Of a stretch of 64,000 nucleotides of DNA, positions 44,734 through 53,944 are shown piece by piece. The position numbers and the translations under genes were made by a program. Source of the DNA: an uncultured Pedobacter sp. Lineage in GTDB: Bacteria > Bacteroidota > Bacteroidia > Sphingobacteriales > Sphingobacteriaceae. The first letter of the stretch is position 1. Every line of letters starts with the position of its first letter. Under the pieces are notes generated by a model, which saw nothing but the letters and a program-made list of their open reading frames with translations, was not told the DNA's origin and ran no database searches. The stretch lies in the NCBI RefSeq assembly GCF_913776295.1, contig NZ_CAJYOJ010000039.1, positions 1 to 64,000 on the forward strand. The letters are read 5' to 3'.

Positions 44734-46140
44734 TTAAGAAATTGGTTCTGTTATTGGACTATTTCTTTCAATATAGATGGCCCGTTCCTCTACCAGTAAA
44801 GTACCTTGAGAGTATTTCTCATCATGCTGAGAAGCATCTAGACCAAGTTCCTCTTCTTCCTCAGAAACCCTGATCGGATTGATAATATTTACCAGTTTAA
44901 AGATCACAAATGATACGACGAAACTGAATGCGATTACAATGACTGCGCCTTTTAATTGCGTGATAAAAAAGGCAGGGTTACCATAAAACAAACCATCGGC
45001 ACCGGCAGCATTAACAGTTTTGGTTGCAAAAACACCAGTTAACAACATACCTACAATACCTCCAACACCGTGACAAGGAAAAACATCTAACGTATCATCT
45101 AAACTCGTTTTCTGTTTCCATGAAACAACAAGATTGGAGATCACTGCAGCGATGGCACCAATAAACACACTTGATGAAATACTCACAAAACCTGCGCCTG
45201 GCGTAATGGCTACCAAACCAACAACCGCTCCGATACAGAAGCCCAATACAGATGGTTTTTTGCCTCTGGCCACATCAAAGAACATCCACGATAAACCTGC
45301 AGCACCTGCAGCAGTATTAGTGGTTAAAAATGCAGAAACAGCTAAACTACCTGCGCTCAATGCTGAACCAGCATTAAAACCGAACCAACCAAACCATAAT
45401 AAACCAGTACCAATTAAAACATAAGGAATATTAGCCGGCGGAACTTCTTTATGCTCTAAGTGAGATTTTCTGCGTTTCAGTACCAGGGCACCAGCTAAAG
45501 CGGCCATACCAGCAGAAATGTGAACTACGGTACCACCTGCAAAATCCAACACCCCCATCTTTAACAAGAAGCCTTGAGGATGCCACGTCCAGTGTGCTAA
45601 TGGTGAATAAACGAATATGGCAAATAAAACAATAAACAATATATAAGAGGTAAAGCGGATACGCTCTGCAACAGCACCAACTACTAGACCAGGTGTAATG
45701 ATGGCAAACATTAACTGAAACACCGCAAATAAAGAAAGCGGAATAGTTAAGTCTGCTCCCCCCTGAAGGTGTGGTGCTCCGGAATTTACCCCTTTAAAGA
45801 ACAAAAACGTTGATGGATTTCCAATAAAACCACCAATAGTATCGCCGAAGGCTAAACTAAAACCGACTACAGTCCATAAAACGGTAATTACACCTGCTGC
45901 CACCACACTTTTAATCATGGTTGACAATACATTTTTACGGTGAACCATTCCACCATAAAAGAATGCGAGACCCGGAGTCATCAAAAACACAAGCGCAGCT
46001 GCGATTAATATAAATGCAATGTCTGGTCCACTGTATTTGCCTTCATCAAAATTTGGAAGAAGTGGAATAAATAGAGCGAAAATTGCGACAATCATCAATA
46101 TCGCAAAAGGCGCATACTGTTTAAAGGAGAATTTACTCAT
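44734..46140 (-). CDS. amtB: Ammonium transporter (Amt/AmtB)
   Basis: The 468-residue protein has about eleven membrane segments. The first pore His is in GGTVVHISAGMAAL and the second in FPCHGVGGIVGMLLTGVFA. The signature LAFFYGGMVHRKNVLSTM is present. A C-terminal tail with EEEELGLDASQHDEKY, as in AmtB proteins that bind PII, follows. No glnK gene is adjacent, which is unusual for amtB; a PII gene would have to be elsewhere. The porin gene follows. Confidence 0.93.
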   Translation of the reverse strand: MSKFSFKQYAPFAILMIVAIFALFIPLLPNFDEGKYSGPDIAFILIAAALVFLMTPGLAFFYGGMVHRKNVLSTMIKSVVAAGVITVLWTVVGFSLAFGDTIGGFIGNPSTFLFFKGVNSGAPHLQGGADLTIPLSLFAVFQLMFAIITPGLVVGAVAERIRFTSYILFIVLFAIFVYSPLAHWTWHPQGFLLKMGVLDFAGGTVVHISAGMAALAGALVLKRRKSHLEHKEVPPANIPYVLIGTGLLWFGWFGFNAGSALSAGSLAVSAFLTTNTAAGAAGLSWMFFDVARGKKPSVLGFCIGAVVGLVAITPGAGFVSISSSVFIGAIAAVISNLVVSWKQKTSLDDTLDVFPCHGVGGIVGMLLTGVFATKTVNAAGADGLFYGNPAFFITQLKGAVIVIAFSFVVSFVIFKLVNIINPIRVSEEEEELGLDASQHDEKYSQGTLLVEERAIYIERNSPITEPIS

Positions 46141-46486
46141 AGTTTTTAGCTTAATTTGTTTGTAGTATTTAAATAATTAAAATATGTTTGATTTATTTTT
46201 ATAAAAATAAGACATATTGTAATTTTTACACCATTTAATTGATTTTTTTTAATAAAAAAGGCTAATTTTTATAAAACAATGCAAAAAATAACCATTAAAA
46301 TAAAAATAACGAAAAATACATCTGTTTTTAACATACGTTTTTAATAAAAATAAAATCACATATTAACCCATTATGACATTATTTTAAGCAAATTAAACCC
46401 AAAATCACATTAAAAATTGATTAAAAACAAAAAAACCTGTGACATTTCACAGGTTTTATAAGAAAAAATAGAAAAAATTCAGCTTT
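46141..46486. other. 346-bp very AT-rich spacer upstream of amtB
   Basis: It carries the terminator of the radical SAM gene and the likely promoter of amtB, presumably under nitrogen control, but no recognisable regulator site was found. Confidence 0.5.
46432..46457 (-). terminator. Terminator after the radical SAM gene
   Basis: AAAACCTGTGA (46432-46442) and TCACAGGTTTT (46447-46457) pair perfectly with a 4-base loop, about 30 bp past the minus-strand stop at 46487. The A/T-flanked stem could act on both strands. Confidence 0.75.
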
Positions 46487-47443
46487 TCACTTAAAATACG
46501 CAGATCCCTGAACAACCCCTCTTTTTTCGACTTCTTTATCCATATAAGTCTGAATTGCTGATTTATTAAGCCCCCAATTGGGTGCAATAAGCAAATCCCA
46601 ATCCGAAATACCAAAAAGCCGTTGAATAACAATATCCGGACGCAATAGAGGAATTAACTCACAAAGTAGATCAGTATACTCTTCGAGTGAGAACAATTTG
46701 AAAGGTTCTTTTTTGTACTTCGCCCCCATTATCGACCCTTCTACCACATGTAGATGATGGAATTTTACAAACTTGATCTGCGGAAACCGGTTAATTTCGT
46801 GGATGTAGCCATACATTTGCGCTCTCGTTTCCCAGGGAAAACCGAAAATGGTATGTACGCACAGATCAAGTTTACTATCTTTCAAAAGCTCTACGGCGGC
46901 TACAAATTCGCCATGACTGCAGCCCCTGTTGATCTGATCAAGCGTTTCATCATAGATGGATTCCATACCCATTTCCAGGTCTACATCGAAACGATCGGTA
47001 TAACTTTCTAACAGCGCCACTTTTTCGGCATCAATACAATCAGGACGTGTGCCAACGGCAAAACCCACAATATCTTCGGTATTAACGGATAAGGCCTCAT
47101 CATACATCATCTTTAAATAATGCACCGGCGCATAAGTATTGGTATTGGGCTGAAAATAAACGATATATTTATCGGCTTTATAAGAAGTTTTTGCCCGGAG
47201 CATCCCTTCTGCAAGCTGATCTTTAATGTTCGGATTTTGCCGCGAAGGCTCTGGCGTAAAAGAATCTACATTACAATAGGTGCAGCCGCCAAAACCTTTG
47301 CTTCCATCGCGGTTCGGACAGGTAAAACCACCATCCACAATTACTTTAAACACGCGCTGGCCTTTATATTTTTCGCGCAGGTATGTTCCGTAATTTTTAT
47401 AACCTTTTATCCCTGAATCTACTAGTGTTCCCATTATTTGCAA
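46487..47443 (-). CDS. TIGR01212-type radical SAM protein (YhcC-like)
   Basis: The 318-residue protein has the iron-sulfur motif FTCPNRDGSKGFGGCTYCNVD, in which the three Cys are spaced as in TIGR01212/YhcC (C-x9-14-C-x2-C). A later ELGMESIYDETLDQINRGCSH, split here for length, matches the family. It is an uncharacterised radical SAM enzyme of wide occurrence, with a role in RNA or protein modification only suspected. It is preceded by a 7-bp tandem repeat array. Confidence 0.88.
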   Translation of the reverse strand: MQIMGTLVDSGIKGYKNYGTYLREKYKGQRVFKVIVDGGFTCPNRDGSKGFGGCTYCNVDSFTPEPSRQNPNIKDQLAEGMLRAKTSYKADKYIVYFQPNTNTYAPVHYLKMMYDEALSVNTEDIVGFAVGTRPDCIDAEKVALLESYTDRFDVDLEMGMESIYDETLDQINRGCSHGEFVAAVELLKDSKLDLCVHTIFGFPWETRAQMYGYIHEINRFPQIKFVKFHHLHVVEGSIMGAKYKKEPFKLFSLEEYTDLLCELIPLLRPDIVIQRLFGISDWDLLIAPNWGLNKSAIQTYMDKEVEKRGVVQGSAYFK

Positions 47444-47759
47444 AAATACGCTTTTTGTCTGAGACGAGGAGTGAGTTTTGAGATATGAGACGATAGATGT
47501 GAGATTTAAGAGCGGTTAGCGGTTAGCGGTTAGCGGTTAGCGGTTAGCGGTTAGCGGTTAGCGGTTAGCGGTTAGCGGTTAGCGGTTAGCGGTTAGCGGT
47601 TAGCGGTGCAACAGAACTGAAGAAAGTTCTGTTTTAATTATTTGAAAATAGGTTATATTTATTTTTACATCATTTTATATCGGTGTAGCAGCAACCTGTT
47701 TTCAATTGTTTAGTTTGCGTAAATACACCGGCCTCCAACGCTTACAAAACATTTGTCTA
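47444..47759. other. 316-bp spacer with a heptamer array
   Basis: Apart from the AGCGGTT array and its GAGA-rich neighbour, nothing else was seen. It separates the minus-strand radical SAM gene from the end of the secretion-effector operon. Confidence 0.5.
47511..47607. repeat. Heptanucleotide tandem repeat (AGCGGTT)13.9
   Basis: The heptamer AGCGGTT is repeated 13 times without error, plus 6 bases of a fourteenth copy. It is the only such array of this size in the window and lies in the spacer 68 bp upstream of the radical SAM start, on the far side from the T6SS-related genes, next to an oligopurine stretch (about 47459-47510) rich in GAGAT. Confidence 0.95.
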
Positions 47760-48338
47760 TCAGTTTTTTTCAAAACGCTTCTTAAATTCTTCTTTCGGCA
47801 TAATATAGGTTAAATACTGCGCTACATTATATTTGAATTGATTATCGGTAATATCAACATTCCAACCATTTTCTTCTCCTCTTTTTTTACTAACTGAATC
47901 CGGCAAATTCTCCCTTACTTTAAAAACAGGTATAGGATTTTCTTTGGTTCCATAGGCGGGGTTATTTAAATCTTCATCATTAACAGCCATTAAGGTTTCT
48001 TTACCTCTTAAAGCAGAAGGAAAAGCCATGCCTTTATCTTCAGGATAATTAAAAAATGTTATTTCCATATACTTACCACTAGATTCATCTTTGAAAAAAA
48101 TTTTATAGATCTTTTGATGGGGAGACATTAATGAGGTTGTATATTGAGTATCCCTAAATTCCAATTTATCTGGAAATTGAATTTTAAATTCTTTACATTT
48201 TTCAATATAACGCGGAATAGCCTTTTTTGAATTATTTTCCTTCTTTTTAAAAAGGTAATTAATGCCAAAAATAATTATAGGAAACACGATCAAAACTCCA
48301 ATGAGCCATCCGAAGGATTGTGATATTTGTTTATTCAT
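47760..48338 (-). CDS. Immunity-like membrane-anchored protein (paralogue B)
   Basis: The 192-residue product has one N-terminal membrane segment (WLIGVLIVFPIIIFGINYLF) and a soluble domain. It is clearly related to the protein at 48582-49196: both have a membrane segment followed by a basic patch, share the MAVNDEDLNNPAYGTKENP / ITVNKQDFDNPIYGTKDKP segment, and end in YLTYIM(P/T)..EFK.RFEK. Its start overlaps the stop of an effector-like remnant by one base (TAATG). Position after an effector C-terminus suggests an immunity protein (inference). Confidence 0.65.
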   Translation of the reverse strand: MNKQISQSFGWLIGVLIVFPIIIFGINYLFKKKENNSKKAIPRYIEKCKEFKIQFPDKLEFRDTQYTTSLMSPHQKIYKIFFKDESSGKYMEITFFNYPEDKGMAFPSALRGKETLMAVNDEDLNNPAYGTKENPIPVFKVRENLPDSVSKKRGEENGWNVDITDNQFKYNVAQYLTYIMPKEEFKKRFEKN

Positions 48339-48520
48339 TATGATGGATTATCTGCAACTACATTAATATTTTTAGTATCATCATTAAAATTAGCCATTCG
48401 TGAGGCTATTGTCGAATCATTAGCTTTCGCTGCTTCATAACTATCCGATCCTCTATCAATCAAATAATTTGCAATAGCGCCAGCAATCCCTTTTCCTAAT
48501 CCTTTAAAAAACCTTGCCCA
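48338..48520 (-). pseudogene. Orphan C-terminal fragment of a PAAR-like effector
   Basis: Sixty codons (WARFFKGLGKGIAGAIANYL, then ...INVVADNPS, stop) align with the C-terminus of the protein at 49196-50437 (KTFGKGLGVGVAGAVVNFGI ... INVVAING). There is no start codon, and a stop (TAG at 48521-48523) ends the frame upstream. The stop overlaps the ATG of the next gene by one base, the same arrangement as the intact effector and its downstream partner at 49196. So this is the relic tail of a second effector left next to its cognate partner. Confidence 0.75.
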
Positions 48521-48581
48521 CTAGTGATGAACGTGTTGAAGGATAAGATCTAAATTCAATATCGGCCCAATGAGGAAATAA

Positions 48582-49196
48582 TTATTTTTCAAAGCGCGCT
48601 TTAAATTCATCATTCGTCATAATATATGTAAGGTACATATACGTATTGTATTTGTACCATTCGGGCGTAGTATCGATATTATAAGCACGACCTCCCAAAT
48701 CCTGCTCTGTAGCACGACGCTCGGATAATGGTTTATTGGCCCCGCGCGCACTAAAAACCATTAATGGTTTATCTTTGGTTCCATAAATTGGGTTATCAAA
48801 ATCTTGCTTATTAACCGTTATTAGCACCTGATTATCATCAATTGCACCAAAAAATTGATTGTAAAGGTCAAACATTGTTATCTGGAAATATTTCCGGGTA
48901 TTTTGATCATAAACAATTCTATACCTCATAGTCGTCCTCTTGCTTCCATCCCTCCCCATATTTTTTGCTTGCATCTTTATGGTTTTACTTTCTGAAATCA
49001 CTAACTCTTTAACAGAATGAGCCTTAGGAACATTAATTTTGATCTCTAAAAAATCCTTTAGATAATCATAAATATATTTTTCAGAATCGTTTTTATTGAT
49101 AAAAAAACGGTTATACCCTATTAATAAAAAAGGTAAAACAATCATTGCCCCGATGATATAACCCCAAAAACCGCTCATATTTTTAAACCAGCTCAT
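48582..49196 (-). CDS. Immunity-like membrane-anchored protein (paralogue A)
   Basis: The 204-residue product has an N-terminal membrane segment (GYIIGAMIVLPFLLIGYNRF) and a periplasmic or cytoplasmic domain that matches paralogue B. Its ATG at 49196 overlaps the stop of the PAAR-like gene by one base, so the two are translationally coupled, which is the usual layout of effector and immunity pairs. No known family was recognised. Confidence 0.7.
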   Translation of the reverse strand: MSWFKNMSGFWGYIIGAMIVLPFLLIGYNRFFINKNDSEKYIYDYLKDFLEIKINVPKAHSVKELVISESKTIKMQAKNMGRDGSKRTTMRYRIVYDQNTRKYFQITMFDLYNQFFGAIDDNQVLITVNKQDFDNPIYGTKDKPLMVFSARGANKPLSERRATEQDLGGRAYNIDTTPEWYKYNTYMYLTYIMTNDEFKARFEK

Positions 49197-50437
49197 TATC
49201 CATTTATGGCTACTACGTTAATACCTTGTGTAGATGAATTATTTTCCTTCGTCAAGAAATCTAATTGATCAAGCACATCTCTAAAATTATCATTTTCCAT
49301 TCCGTTAACCCATTGCTCTATCCCAAAATTCACCACAGCACCAGCAACCCCTACTCCTAGACCCTTTCCAAATGTTTTCAGATCAGGCTTTAAATTTAGG
49401 CCACTCCACCCACTGACTGTCCAGGGCATACGATAAGACCTACTTGCAATATCTTGTGCCAATCTTACATTTGCGGCCCTGGCAGCAGTTTCAGCTGCTT
49501 CATCTGTTAAACCCCTTGCAGCTAATTCTGCCGCTTCAGTTTCTAATGCTGCTGCCTGACTTCCTAATTGAGAAACCTGGGTATTTAGAGCCTGGTTGGT
49601 TGGGATCATCTGTTCATTGACGATTTTAGTTCCCGTTTCTACAGCGCCAATACCTGCACCCACAGGTTGATTAATAGCCTCTTGTCCAAGCTGATTTTGT
49701 AGATCGCCATTAAAGGTAGGTGGCGGCACACTTATCCCCTGCAATTGTTTATTTTGGTTCTCCAATCCTTCGTTTTCATTTTTGTTATAAAAATAGACGC
49801 CCAAACCTGTTCCGGCTATAGCTGCAGCTGGGCTACCTAAGAAAGTGACGCCAGAAATAAAGCCTTCTACAAATTGGGAAAGTATATGCGTTGCCAACTC
49901 TGCATTATTATTACTGGCATAAATTTCTGCATATTGTTGTGCTTTTATCGGATCGGCAACAATTGAAACTATACCACCTTTGCTGCAGGAAAGTATAGAT
50001 GATTGAAGTAGTGCATTTTTACCATCAATAGTTACCTTAGTATGAAACAGTTTCCAGTTTGTAGATTGAATCACATCACAATCGTTACGTGCAATTACTT
50101 CTCCAGCAACTCCTGCTCCAATACCCGCAACTGCGACAGTAGCAGCTACTGCTGCAATTACTACTGCTGCCGTACCCACAGTAGCAACAATTGCCGCCCC
50201 AATAACAATACCCGCAGCAATCCCCAACAGCATAGTCCCCAGGCCTCCCCAGAATTTCTGGGCGTTTTTACAAACAAAAGTATCACTGGTTTTACGATCG
50301 TAAACATTTAAAAGTGCTTTGTTTTCACTTCTATGAAATGTTGTACTATCATGAATATGCACTAACTTTAGCGGACTGGAAACGGTCATACTTGTACAAA
50401 CTATGCAGGTACCTGCCGGAACATAAGACTTGCTCAT
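49196..50437 (-). CDS. PAAR-like (DUF4280-type) protein with a hydrophobic segment, probable T6SS effector
   Basis: The 413-residue product starts with a short Cys-containing PAAR-like part (YVPAGTCIVCTSM), later LLQSSILSCSKGGIVSIV, the DUF4280 pattern. Between them lies a Gly/Ala-rich hydrophobic stretch at about 66-115 (GIAAGIVIGAAIVATVGTAA), and a second hydrophobic patch follows near 205-225. The C-terminal 170 residues contain Ala-rich helices (AAALETEAAELAARG) and the tail shared with the remnant at 48338-48520. It overlaps the gene upstream by 4 bp and the gene downstream by 1 bp. Likely a membrane-acting toxin on a spike tip (inference). Confidence 0.65.
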   Translation of the reverse strand: MSKSYVPAGTCIVCTSMTVSSPLKLVHIHDSTTFHRSENKALLNVYDRKTSDTFVCKNAQKFWGGLGTMLLGIAAGIVIGAAIVATVGTAAVVIAAVAATVAVAGIGAGVAGEVIARNDCDVIQSTNWKLFHTKVTIDGKNALLQSSILSCSKGGIVSIVADPIKAQQYAEIYASNNNAELATHILSQFVEGFISGVTFLGSPAAAIAGTGLGVYFYNKNENEGLENQNKQLQGISVPPPTFNGDLQNQLGQEAINQPVGAGIGAVETGTKIVNEQMIPTNQALNTQVSQLGSQAAALETEAAELAARGLTDEAAETAARAANVRLAQDIASRSYRMPWTVSGWSGLNLKPDLKTFGKGLGVGVAGAVVNFGIEQWVNGMENDNFRDVLDQLDFLTKENNSSTQGINVVAING

Positions 50438-51381
50438 AATTCAACCAATTTTAGATCATAATTAACAGTTATCTGGACATTATTCTTTATCTCTTCAACC
50501 AAAACGATGTTAGCTTCGGAAATTACATTCTCTTCCTTATTTATAGTGAAATTTTGATTATAAGTATAATTGTAAGACGAGAAACTGAATCCAACATATG
50601 GCTTAAATTTCTCATCATACTGTTTAACCATAAAATCCTTATCAATTGAGCGCTGATCTAGAGTTCCGGTTCTTTTCATTTTGATAAGTTCCGAAGATTC
50701 CATTATTATAAATTGACCGATATGTATGTTAATCTTTCTATAATCAAACAAATTGGAAATAAATTCTTTATCATATGCCAGATCCCCTTCCTCCTGAACA
50801 AGGTAACGATCAAAAATAATATCAAAAAAGAGTTTAGTTTCAAAATCACTTAGAAGCAGACTATCATTATTAATTTGTTCTTCAGCCTTATTGATAAAAA
50901 GCTGAATATTTTGTTGAGATTCCGTAGATTTAACAAAACTATATGCTTTAATCGTCGCCTTTTTATAGTCTTCCCATGCGTTCAAAACCCCCTCTTTATT
51001 TAGGACTTGGTTTAGTCTTCCAGTTTTAGCATCAAAACCCAATTCAATATTACTCTTAATAATATCAAAATCACAAAGTAAAGATATTGCTGTTTGAAGT
51101 TGTGGTGGCTCAAATTTAATTACGTTTTCAACTAACTCAAATTGAAGACTTTTAAGATTTTCATCTAAAAAATTCTTTTGTACCACAAACTCTTGTTTAG
51201 TTGTACCATGATTAATAATCTGACCGTTAAATTTGGTGATCATTAGTTGCTCTACCCTATACCTGTACCGCTTAACTGAAACTTTTTGTTGATCTGTCTT
51301 GATCTTATTATTTTCATTTTGAGCTACATGCAAAAGTTGATCATTATCTTTCTCCTCATCAAAAAATTTAAATCTGCTCAT
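50434..51381 (-). CDS. Unknown protein between VgrG and the PAAR-like gene, possible effector adaptor
   Basis: The 315-residue product is soluble, Lys/Asn/Glu-rich and has no signal peptide or known motif. It lies 2 bp after the VgrG stop and overlaps the PAAR-like start by 4 bp. In type VI loci, genes at this place are often adaptors or chaperones that load an effector onto VgrG, so that is the best guess. I do not recognise its family. Confidence 0.6.
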   Translation of the reverse strand: MSRFKFFDEEKDNDQLLHVAQNENNKIKTDQQKVSVKRYRYRVEQLMITKFNGQIINHGTTKQEFVVQKNFLDENLKSLQFELVENVIKFEPPQLQTAISLLCDFDIIKSNIELGFDAKTGRLNQVLNKEGVLNAWEDYKKATIKAYSFVKSTESQQNIQLFINKAEEQINNDSLLLSDFETKLFFDIIFDRYLVQEEGDLAYDKEFISNLFDYRKINIHIGQFIIMESSELIKMKRTGTLDQRSIDKDFMVKQYDEKFKPYVGFSFSSYNYTYNQNFTINKEENVISEANIVLVEEIKNNVQITVNYDLKLVEL

Positions 51382-51383
51382 AA

Positions 51384-53189
51384 TTAATTTATATCTACCT
51401 GGCTACCTTTAATGGTTTGTACGCCTGTTGAAGTTTGTGAAATAGTTGTTTGGGAGCTTACGGTAATTCCGCTGCTCGCTTTTGAATCTATGTTTTTCGT
51501 ATCAATAGTCACTGCTGTAGTGGCATTTTTACCAATATTGACCGCATCACCTGGCTTCTCGCCTGCGTTTGCGTTAATGACCTGGGTACCCTGAATATTA
51601 ATCACTTTACCAATAATATCAATGGTTCCGTCTTTCTTTAATGTAATGCTGCTATCTCCGGTTCTGATCACAATGGTCTCCGCAGATTGCGCCGTAATGG
51701 ATCCCGGACCATTTTCTATTTTAACAAAATTTGCGGCATTGGTACCCAGGTTTAAAGCATGGTTAAGATCATCGAAACTCAAACTGCTTCCCTTTCTGGA
51801 AGTAAGTCCTTTGGTATTACTGTTTTTAAAGCCGCTGCTATCGCCACTTTTACCATGGTATACACTGCCCATCACCACCGGCCTGGCCACATTCCCTTCT
51901 TCAAAAGCAATCACCACCTGGTCGCCTTTTTCGGGAATAACATGAAAGCCCCTGTTTTTCCCGGTATCGCCGCTACCGGCATTAGGACTTACTACCCTCA
52001 GCCACTCGGTAGGATCGTTTGTTTGGCACTCCCATTTAAATTTAACCTTCACCCTGCCCTGCCCCTGCGGATCGTCATTATCGATCACATCGGCCAGCTG
52101 CATATCCGATTGTGGCTTCTGGTAATTCTTAACCATGATACGCTCAGTAGTAGCTACCAAACCTTCGAAAGTATTGCTGTATTTACCAGTGCCATCTATC
52201 TGATGGTTAATACTGGTTATCAAAAATTTGCCCAGACTCTCTGTTGCAAAAGCAAGCTCTTTCCTGATGCTCATGGTTATTTCGGCAATGCTGCCAATAC
52301 CGAGCTGAGCATTATCGCCACTGGCGTTAATTTTTAACAGTTCACTGATTTGCGCTTTCTCTTCGTTTTCTACATGACTTTTGATATCGTTGCTGTTATC
52401 AACCCTGATCAAAGATGGTTGATGGAAGGTCTTGCTATACATGGTATTCGATGCCTTGATGGCATGCGCCAGATCTGGATTTCCATCGGCTTTGCCTGTG
52501 CTTTCACTTTGCAGCATTTCATCCTGTTTAGGGTTATAGGCAAAACGCTTGTATTTGATGGGCGAAACCTCCATCGCATATTGCAGATTAAATACATCCC
52601 TGCCGTAAAAAAGCGATACTTCTTTTTGCTTATCAGGCTTACCGAAGTTAAGCTGCTTACCATCATAGTAAAACCATTCATGATATTCGCCTGATAAACG
52701 GTTCAGGAATTCGAAATCGCTTTCGCGATATTGTATAAGGTAATCAATGGCTACCTTTCTTGATGCATTACTTACTATTGAAAGGTCATTGGCTGGTGTA
52801 TCATTGGTGGCCAGCTTAACAATGGTATCAAGGTCTTTATCCAAATAAGAGCCTAAATCGGGGCCACGATCTATTAATATAGTTGGACTATACCCACTTA
52901 CAATAAGTACACCGTGGTAACCATGACTTTGCGAAAGTTCTACTTTTGTAACCAGTCCGGCGAAATGTTGCAGGTTTTCTGGCGAATAGCCAAAGGAAGC
53001 CGTTAGGGTTTTACCCACAAAATCACGACTATCATCCAAACTGATCAAGCCAGGGGCACCCAATTGATCGTGGTTAAAATGAAGTTCAAAATAATGATGC
53101 TGGTTAAAAGCCTGTAGCAGATTAAAGGAAGCAAAATGGGCAATTGCTGCATCTTCTATACTAATTTCTACAATAAGTTTATTTTCCAT
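51384..53189 (-). CDS. vgrG: VgrG-like type VI secretion spike protein
   Basis: The 601-residue product has a gp27-like N-terminal part (residues 1-340, with LQHFAGLVTKVELSQSHGY and FLNRLSGEYHEWFYYDGK), a gp5-like OB-fold (residues 360-450, DNDDPQGQGRVKVKFKW, WLRVVSPNAG, GDQVVIAFEEGN) and a C-terminal beta-helix (ITAQSAETIVIRTGDSSITL, VQTIKGSQVDIN). It trimerises to form the spike of a type VI or related contractile system. There are no sheath, baseplate or TssB/C genes in the window, so this is an orphan vgrG island. It starts 33 bp after the L,D-transpeptidase-like gene. Confidence 0.88.
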   Translation of the reverse strand: MENKLIVEISIEDAAIAHFASFNLLQAFNQHHYFELHFNHDQLGAPGLISLDDSRDFVGKTLTASFGYSPENLQHFAGLVTKVELSQSHGYHGVLIVSGYSPTILIDRGPDLGSYLDKDLDTIVKLATNDTPANDLSIVSNASRKVAIDYLIQYRESDFEFLNRLSGEYHEWFYYDGKQLNFGKPDKQKEVSLFYGRDVFNLQYAMEVSPIKYKRFAYNPKQDEMLQSESTGKADGNPDLAHAIKASNTMYSKTFHQPSLIRVDNSNDIKSHVENEEKAQISELLKINASGDNAQLGIGSIAEITMSIRKELAFATESLGKFLITSINHQIDGTGKYSNTFEGLVATTERIMVKNYQKPQSDMQLADVIDNDDPQGQGRVKVKFKWECQTNDPTEWLRVVSPNAGSGDTGKNRGFHVIPEKGDQVVIAFEEGNVARPVVMGSVYHGKSGDSSGFKNSNTKGLTSRKGSSLSFDDLNHALNLGTNAANFVKIENGPGSITAQSAETIVIRTGDSSITLKKDGTIDIIGKVINIQGTQVINANAGEKPGDAVNIGKNATTAVTIDTKNIDSKASSGITVSSQTTISQTSTGVQTIKGSQVDIN

Positions 53190-53222
53190 AATGTTCTGTT
53201 ACTGTTGCAGTAGCACTTTTGG

Positions 53223-53939
53223 CTACATTGTTCTATAAACTGCAATTTTATAAATACCGGGATAGAAATGTACCTCAAATGGCATACCTGCTGCATTTCT
53301 TTTAAAAGATGATTCGATAACCCTTTTGGTATAAGGATGCACTTCTATGGTATTGCCTTTTTTTAAATAACCATTCCCGATCATCGTATCAATGTCCTTA
53401 GGCCGTACATGGATGCAACCATGTGATTCTGATAATAGAAAAGGCAAACCTGCAGCGGTTGCCGCTTCATCAGGCGGCGTAGTATGGATAAAATCGCCCA
53501 AAACATGTTCCTTACCATTCATTTTACGGTCGTTGTTCAGGTCTTTAAAATATTTGACCGAAACATGTCCGAAATCGTTAAAAAACCATTTGGTCGGGAT
53601 AGGTGATTTGGGGTAAAGATCACGCTGGTATTTGAGAATGTAATTTTTAACGGCTTTCTGATCGTTTTTATATTTGCCCCAAGCTGCGTTAACATCAGTT
53701 AACTTTTTCCAGGTACCCATATGTTTTACCATCACAACGTCTCCGTTTATTTTAACTTCGGTACCCCATGCTATTCCTGACCATTCGGCATATTTTCCAT
53801 AACTCACATGTTTTTCTATACTTTTGATCACAAACCTTCCCGTAGTGGTAGAGGTTTGTGCATGACCATCATCTCCCATTTTAACGTTTGATGGTCCACC
53901 ATGCGCATCATATTCCTTAATTTTTACGAGCGTATTCAT
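53223..53939 (-). CDS. L,D-transpeptidase (YkuD)-like protein, candidate T6SS effector
   Basis: The 238-residue product has the YkuD catalytic signature: H152 in GDFIHTTPP and S172-H173-G174-C175 with R179 (LSESHGCIHVRPKD). There is no signal peptide, which is unusual for a cell-wall enzyme but expected for a secreted effector. It lies between a lipoprotein gene (5 bp upstream) and vgrG (33 bp downstream). Tlde1-type type VI effectors with this domain attack or modify peptidoglycan, and a periplasmic lipoprotein beside them gives immunity; the layout here fits. A housekeeping L,D-transpeptidase is the alternative. Confidence 0.7.
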   Translation of the reverse strand: MNTLVKIKEYDAHGGPSNVKMGDDGHAQTSTTTGRFVIKSIEKHVSYGKYAEWSGIAWGTEVKINGDVVMVKHMGTWKKLTDVNAAWGKYKNDQKAVKNYILKYQRDLYPKSPIPTKWFFNDFGHVSVKYFKDLNNDRKMNGKEHVLGDFIHTTPPDEAATAAGLPFLLSESHGCIHVRPKDIDTMIGNGYLKKGNTIEVHPYTKRVIESSFKRNAAGMPFEVHFYPGIYKIAVYRTM

Positions 53940-53944
53940 TACTA

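Noticed and set aside
51759..52337. Plus-strand 192-codon frame
   Set aside because: Antisense to vgrG, which has clear domains.
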